Shown piece by piece: positions 62,521 to 64,000 of a stretch of DNA of 64,000 nucleotides. The number at the start of each line of letters is the position of its first letter. The stretch's first letter is position 1. The translations under genes and the position numbers were made by a program. The notes beneath the pieces were generated by a model. The model was not told the DNA's origin. It did no database searches and worked only from the letters and a program-made list of their open reading frames with translations. Source of the stretch: JAZKAR01 sp040389065 (GTDB lineage Bacteria > Pseudomonadota > Gammaproteobacteria > Burkholderiales > Casimicrobiaceae); assembly GCA_040389065.1 (NCBI GenBank), contig JAZKAR010000015.1, positions 1 to 64,000 of the forward strand. Direction: 5' to 3'.

Positions 62521-64000
62521 TTAGTCAGGGTAAGCCAAGGTTAAATAAAAGGCTGCGTCACTGGCAATAAATTCAATAGGAAAAATAGTGGTGGGGTCAG
62601 TAATGCGTAGATTTTTTTGTTGAACAACCTTTACTATTTTTTGAATATCATTGCTATGCCCCATTCTAACTCTAGCGACATGAGCGCCTAAATTAGGCAT
62701 ATCATCAATATCGTTACGTTGCGACCACTGCTGGTAATGGCTATTGGCAAACGCAGTGGCAGACGCTAAGTGAGATGCATCAACAGGCACCTTCCATAAG
62801 GATGCCCAATACTGACTATTAATAGCAGGGTAAAATTGCGCTTGAGCCGGAGTCTTGGTCATATCTACCCCAACTTCCCAGCGGTATGCTCCTGCGCTTT
62901 CTTGCCACAGGTTTTCAATGCCTTTAAGGGTGTTATCGCGAAAGTTTTGAATATAACTGGCGTAACTCGAATCATTGAGTAAAGTAAAGAGTTGGGTAGC
63001 CGAATTCAACCCTGCCCATACTTCGCAGTTATCCATTAAATAACGCGCTGCATACATGCCCCCGGCAGGGCTTTCATCATGTTGAAAGGTTTTGGTAAGG
63101 TTATTATCAAACTGCTGCACAATATTGGCATTTAAGACTTCTTTAAGAACCTGAGCATTTGTATACCCATTGTGCACAGAAGCTTGGTTTAGCCAGGCTA
63201 TATCACCTGTTGCTTCTACGTATTGCTGTACTGCCCATATCAAACTCGCGGCATAACTATCGTGAGAATCTGGTGTGCGAAGGGTGATCATATCTGAGTT
63301 AGTGTCGACTAACGACCAGTCTGCATTTCCATGCATATTACCCATTGCACGCCACTTCACGCCGTTAGTTTCTTTAACGATTGTTCCTATCGTTGCATTA
63401 GGCGAAAATGCTGGCAGAACACTTGTAGTGCCGCCGTTTATGCATTCCCATATTATTCCTTCTGTGTGTGCTCCGCCTACCTTCATTCCAGTCTGAATAG
63501 AGTTTTCAGGCTTCCAGTCACGTACTAGATGCTTAATAGCTGCTAGCAGATAATTTTTGACATGTGAAGGAATGCGTTTTGCTAGTTCACCGGCAGCTAT
63601 GTGCGTAAAGTACCAGCGTAATCCACCTAGCCGGGCTTCTTTCCAGGCGCCTGAGTAGGGTGCGGTGCCTGCAAACACTACTTGTGCTGTACCATCTAAA
63701 AAGGCTGCATTGGGGTCAATCGATGCTTTAGGTTCGCTTGCACCTGTGCTTCCGGCTGTTAACACCCTGTAGAGAAAGCCTCCTGAAGTTTGTAGCACTT
63801 CTCCGCCCTTTACCGCTGTATTTGCCGCCCAATTGCGGGTGGAATAGGGAATAATAAAATCATGTACGAAATGGCTAATATCATAGGGTTTGTAAGCTAG
63901 AGAAGGTTTTACCAGGCTCATATCACCGCGTAGAAAAATGCCATCAATTTTGTTTGCACCCATTTGTGCTCTTAACACATGAAGCTTTTCATCATAACGC
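62521..64000 (-). CDS. Large protein of predicted six-hairpin carbohydrate-active fold (5' end outside window)
   Basis: The minus-strand frame is open from the window edge to the TAA at 62521. The internal GTG at 63978 is not the real start, since RYDEKLHV lies upstream in frame. At least 493 residues. A chitin-binding-like strand unit appears at about 50-80 (TRNWAANTAVKGGEVLQTSGGFLYRVLTAG). A helical part follows with DSHDSYAASLIWAVQQYVEATGDIAWL, in the manner of (alpha/alpha)6 glycosidases, and CEVWAGLNSATQLFTLL, WQESAGAYRWEVGVDM. It could be a polysaccharide-acting enzyme or a phage-tail-like surface protein. I do not recognise the exact family. Confidence 0.62.
   Translation of the reverse strand, partial: RYDEKLHVLRAQMGANKIDGIFLRGDMSLVKPSLAYKPYDISHFVHDFIIPYSTRNWAANTAVKGGEVLQTSGGFLYRVLTAGSTGASEPKASIDPNAAFLDGTAQVVFAGTAPYSGAWKEARLGGLRWYFTHIAAGELAKRIPSHVKNYLLAAIKHLVRDWKPENSIQTGMKVGGAHTEGIIWECINGGTTSVLPAFSPNATIGTIVKETNGVKWRAMGNMHGNADWSLVDTNSDMITLRTPDSHDSYAASLIWAVQQYVEATGDIAWLNQASVHNGYTNAQVLKEVLNANIVQQFDNNLTKTFQHDESPAGGMYAARYLMDNCEVWAGLNSATQLFTLLNDSSYASYIQNFRDNTLKGIENLWQESAGAYRWEVGVDMTKTPAQAQFYPAINSQYWASLWKVPVDASHLASATAFANSHYQQWSQRNDIDDMPNLGAHVARVRMGHSNDIQKIVKVVQQKNLRITDPTTIFPIEFIASDAAFYLTLAYPD

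Overview
The window is a continuous piece of chromosome from a Gram-negative, flagellated, microaerobically respiring proteobacterium, judged by eye to be moderately AT-rich. A Beta- or Gammaproteobacterium fits best. The reasons are a complete cbb3 oxidase operon with its assembly genes, the gene order trpF-trpB-trpA-accD-folC-SPOR-cvpA, an FNR with the CxxC-x5-C cluster motif, and DUF815, DUF3422 and LrgAB-type genes. I cannot name a genus from the sequence alone.

Layout. 1-4644: end of a flagellin gene, then flaG, a very long fliD (filament cap), and the chaperones fliS and fliT. 4701-4776: tRNA-Thr(CGT). 5173-9465: a defence-type island with a three-gene operon that I read as an ABC-three-component (ABC-3C) conflict system (PD-(D/E)XK-like effector, middle component, Rad50/SMC-like ATPase). 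Convergent with it is a HepT/MntA type VII toxin-antitoxin pair whose antitoxin is broken. 9520-11787: an M20 peptidase, a SirB2-like membrane protein and a small secreted protein. 12014-20973: cbb3 cytochrome oxidase and its maturation (ccoI, ccoS, ccoNOQP, ccoG, ccoH, a small membrane protein, a TauE/SafE-like protein), with a perfect FNR box ahead of ccoN. 21035-25520: an Rrf2 regulator, a fatty-acid desaturase, FNR, a DUF192 lipoprotein and malate dehydrogenase. 25595-33723: two small genes, then the minus-strand trp-acc-fol operon ending at cvpA with a clear terminator. 34275-46216: transport and regulation genes, an orphan histidine kinase divergent from a Crp/Fnr regulator, an NAD-salvage pair (NadV plus NMN adenylyltransferase/Nudix), a putative HExxxH metallopeptidase, LrgAB, and the DUF815 and DUF3422 genes. 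46437-59035: a glycosylation cluster making a CDP-activated, probably C-methylated deoxysugar, with an aminotransferase and a 1097-residue TPR/O-GlcNAc-transferase-like/methyltransferase-like fusion. 59326-64000: an SDR, mutL and the end of a large predicted carbohydrate-active protein.

Two things stand out. First, the ABC-3C operon directly after the tRNA gene. Second, a family of at least 13 dispersed intergenic palindromes of about 100-135 bp, with ends like TTAGAAGTTACGCAGTTG and its complement or like GACTTACGCAAA and its complement, sharing a core with CTTGCCGTACT. They sit between genes from 11.2 kb onward but are absent from 1-11.2 kb and from 46.4-58.1 kb. That spacing suggests the flagellar/defence block and the sugar cluster have a different history from the rest.

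Regulation readable in the sequence: an FNR box ahead of ccoN with the fnr gene 8 kb away; operator-like palindromes between the divergent Crp/Fnr and kinase genes; intrinsic terminators after flagellin, cvpA and the lipoprotein gene. No transposase, integrase, CRISPR array or rRNA gene was seen.
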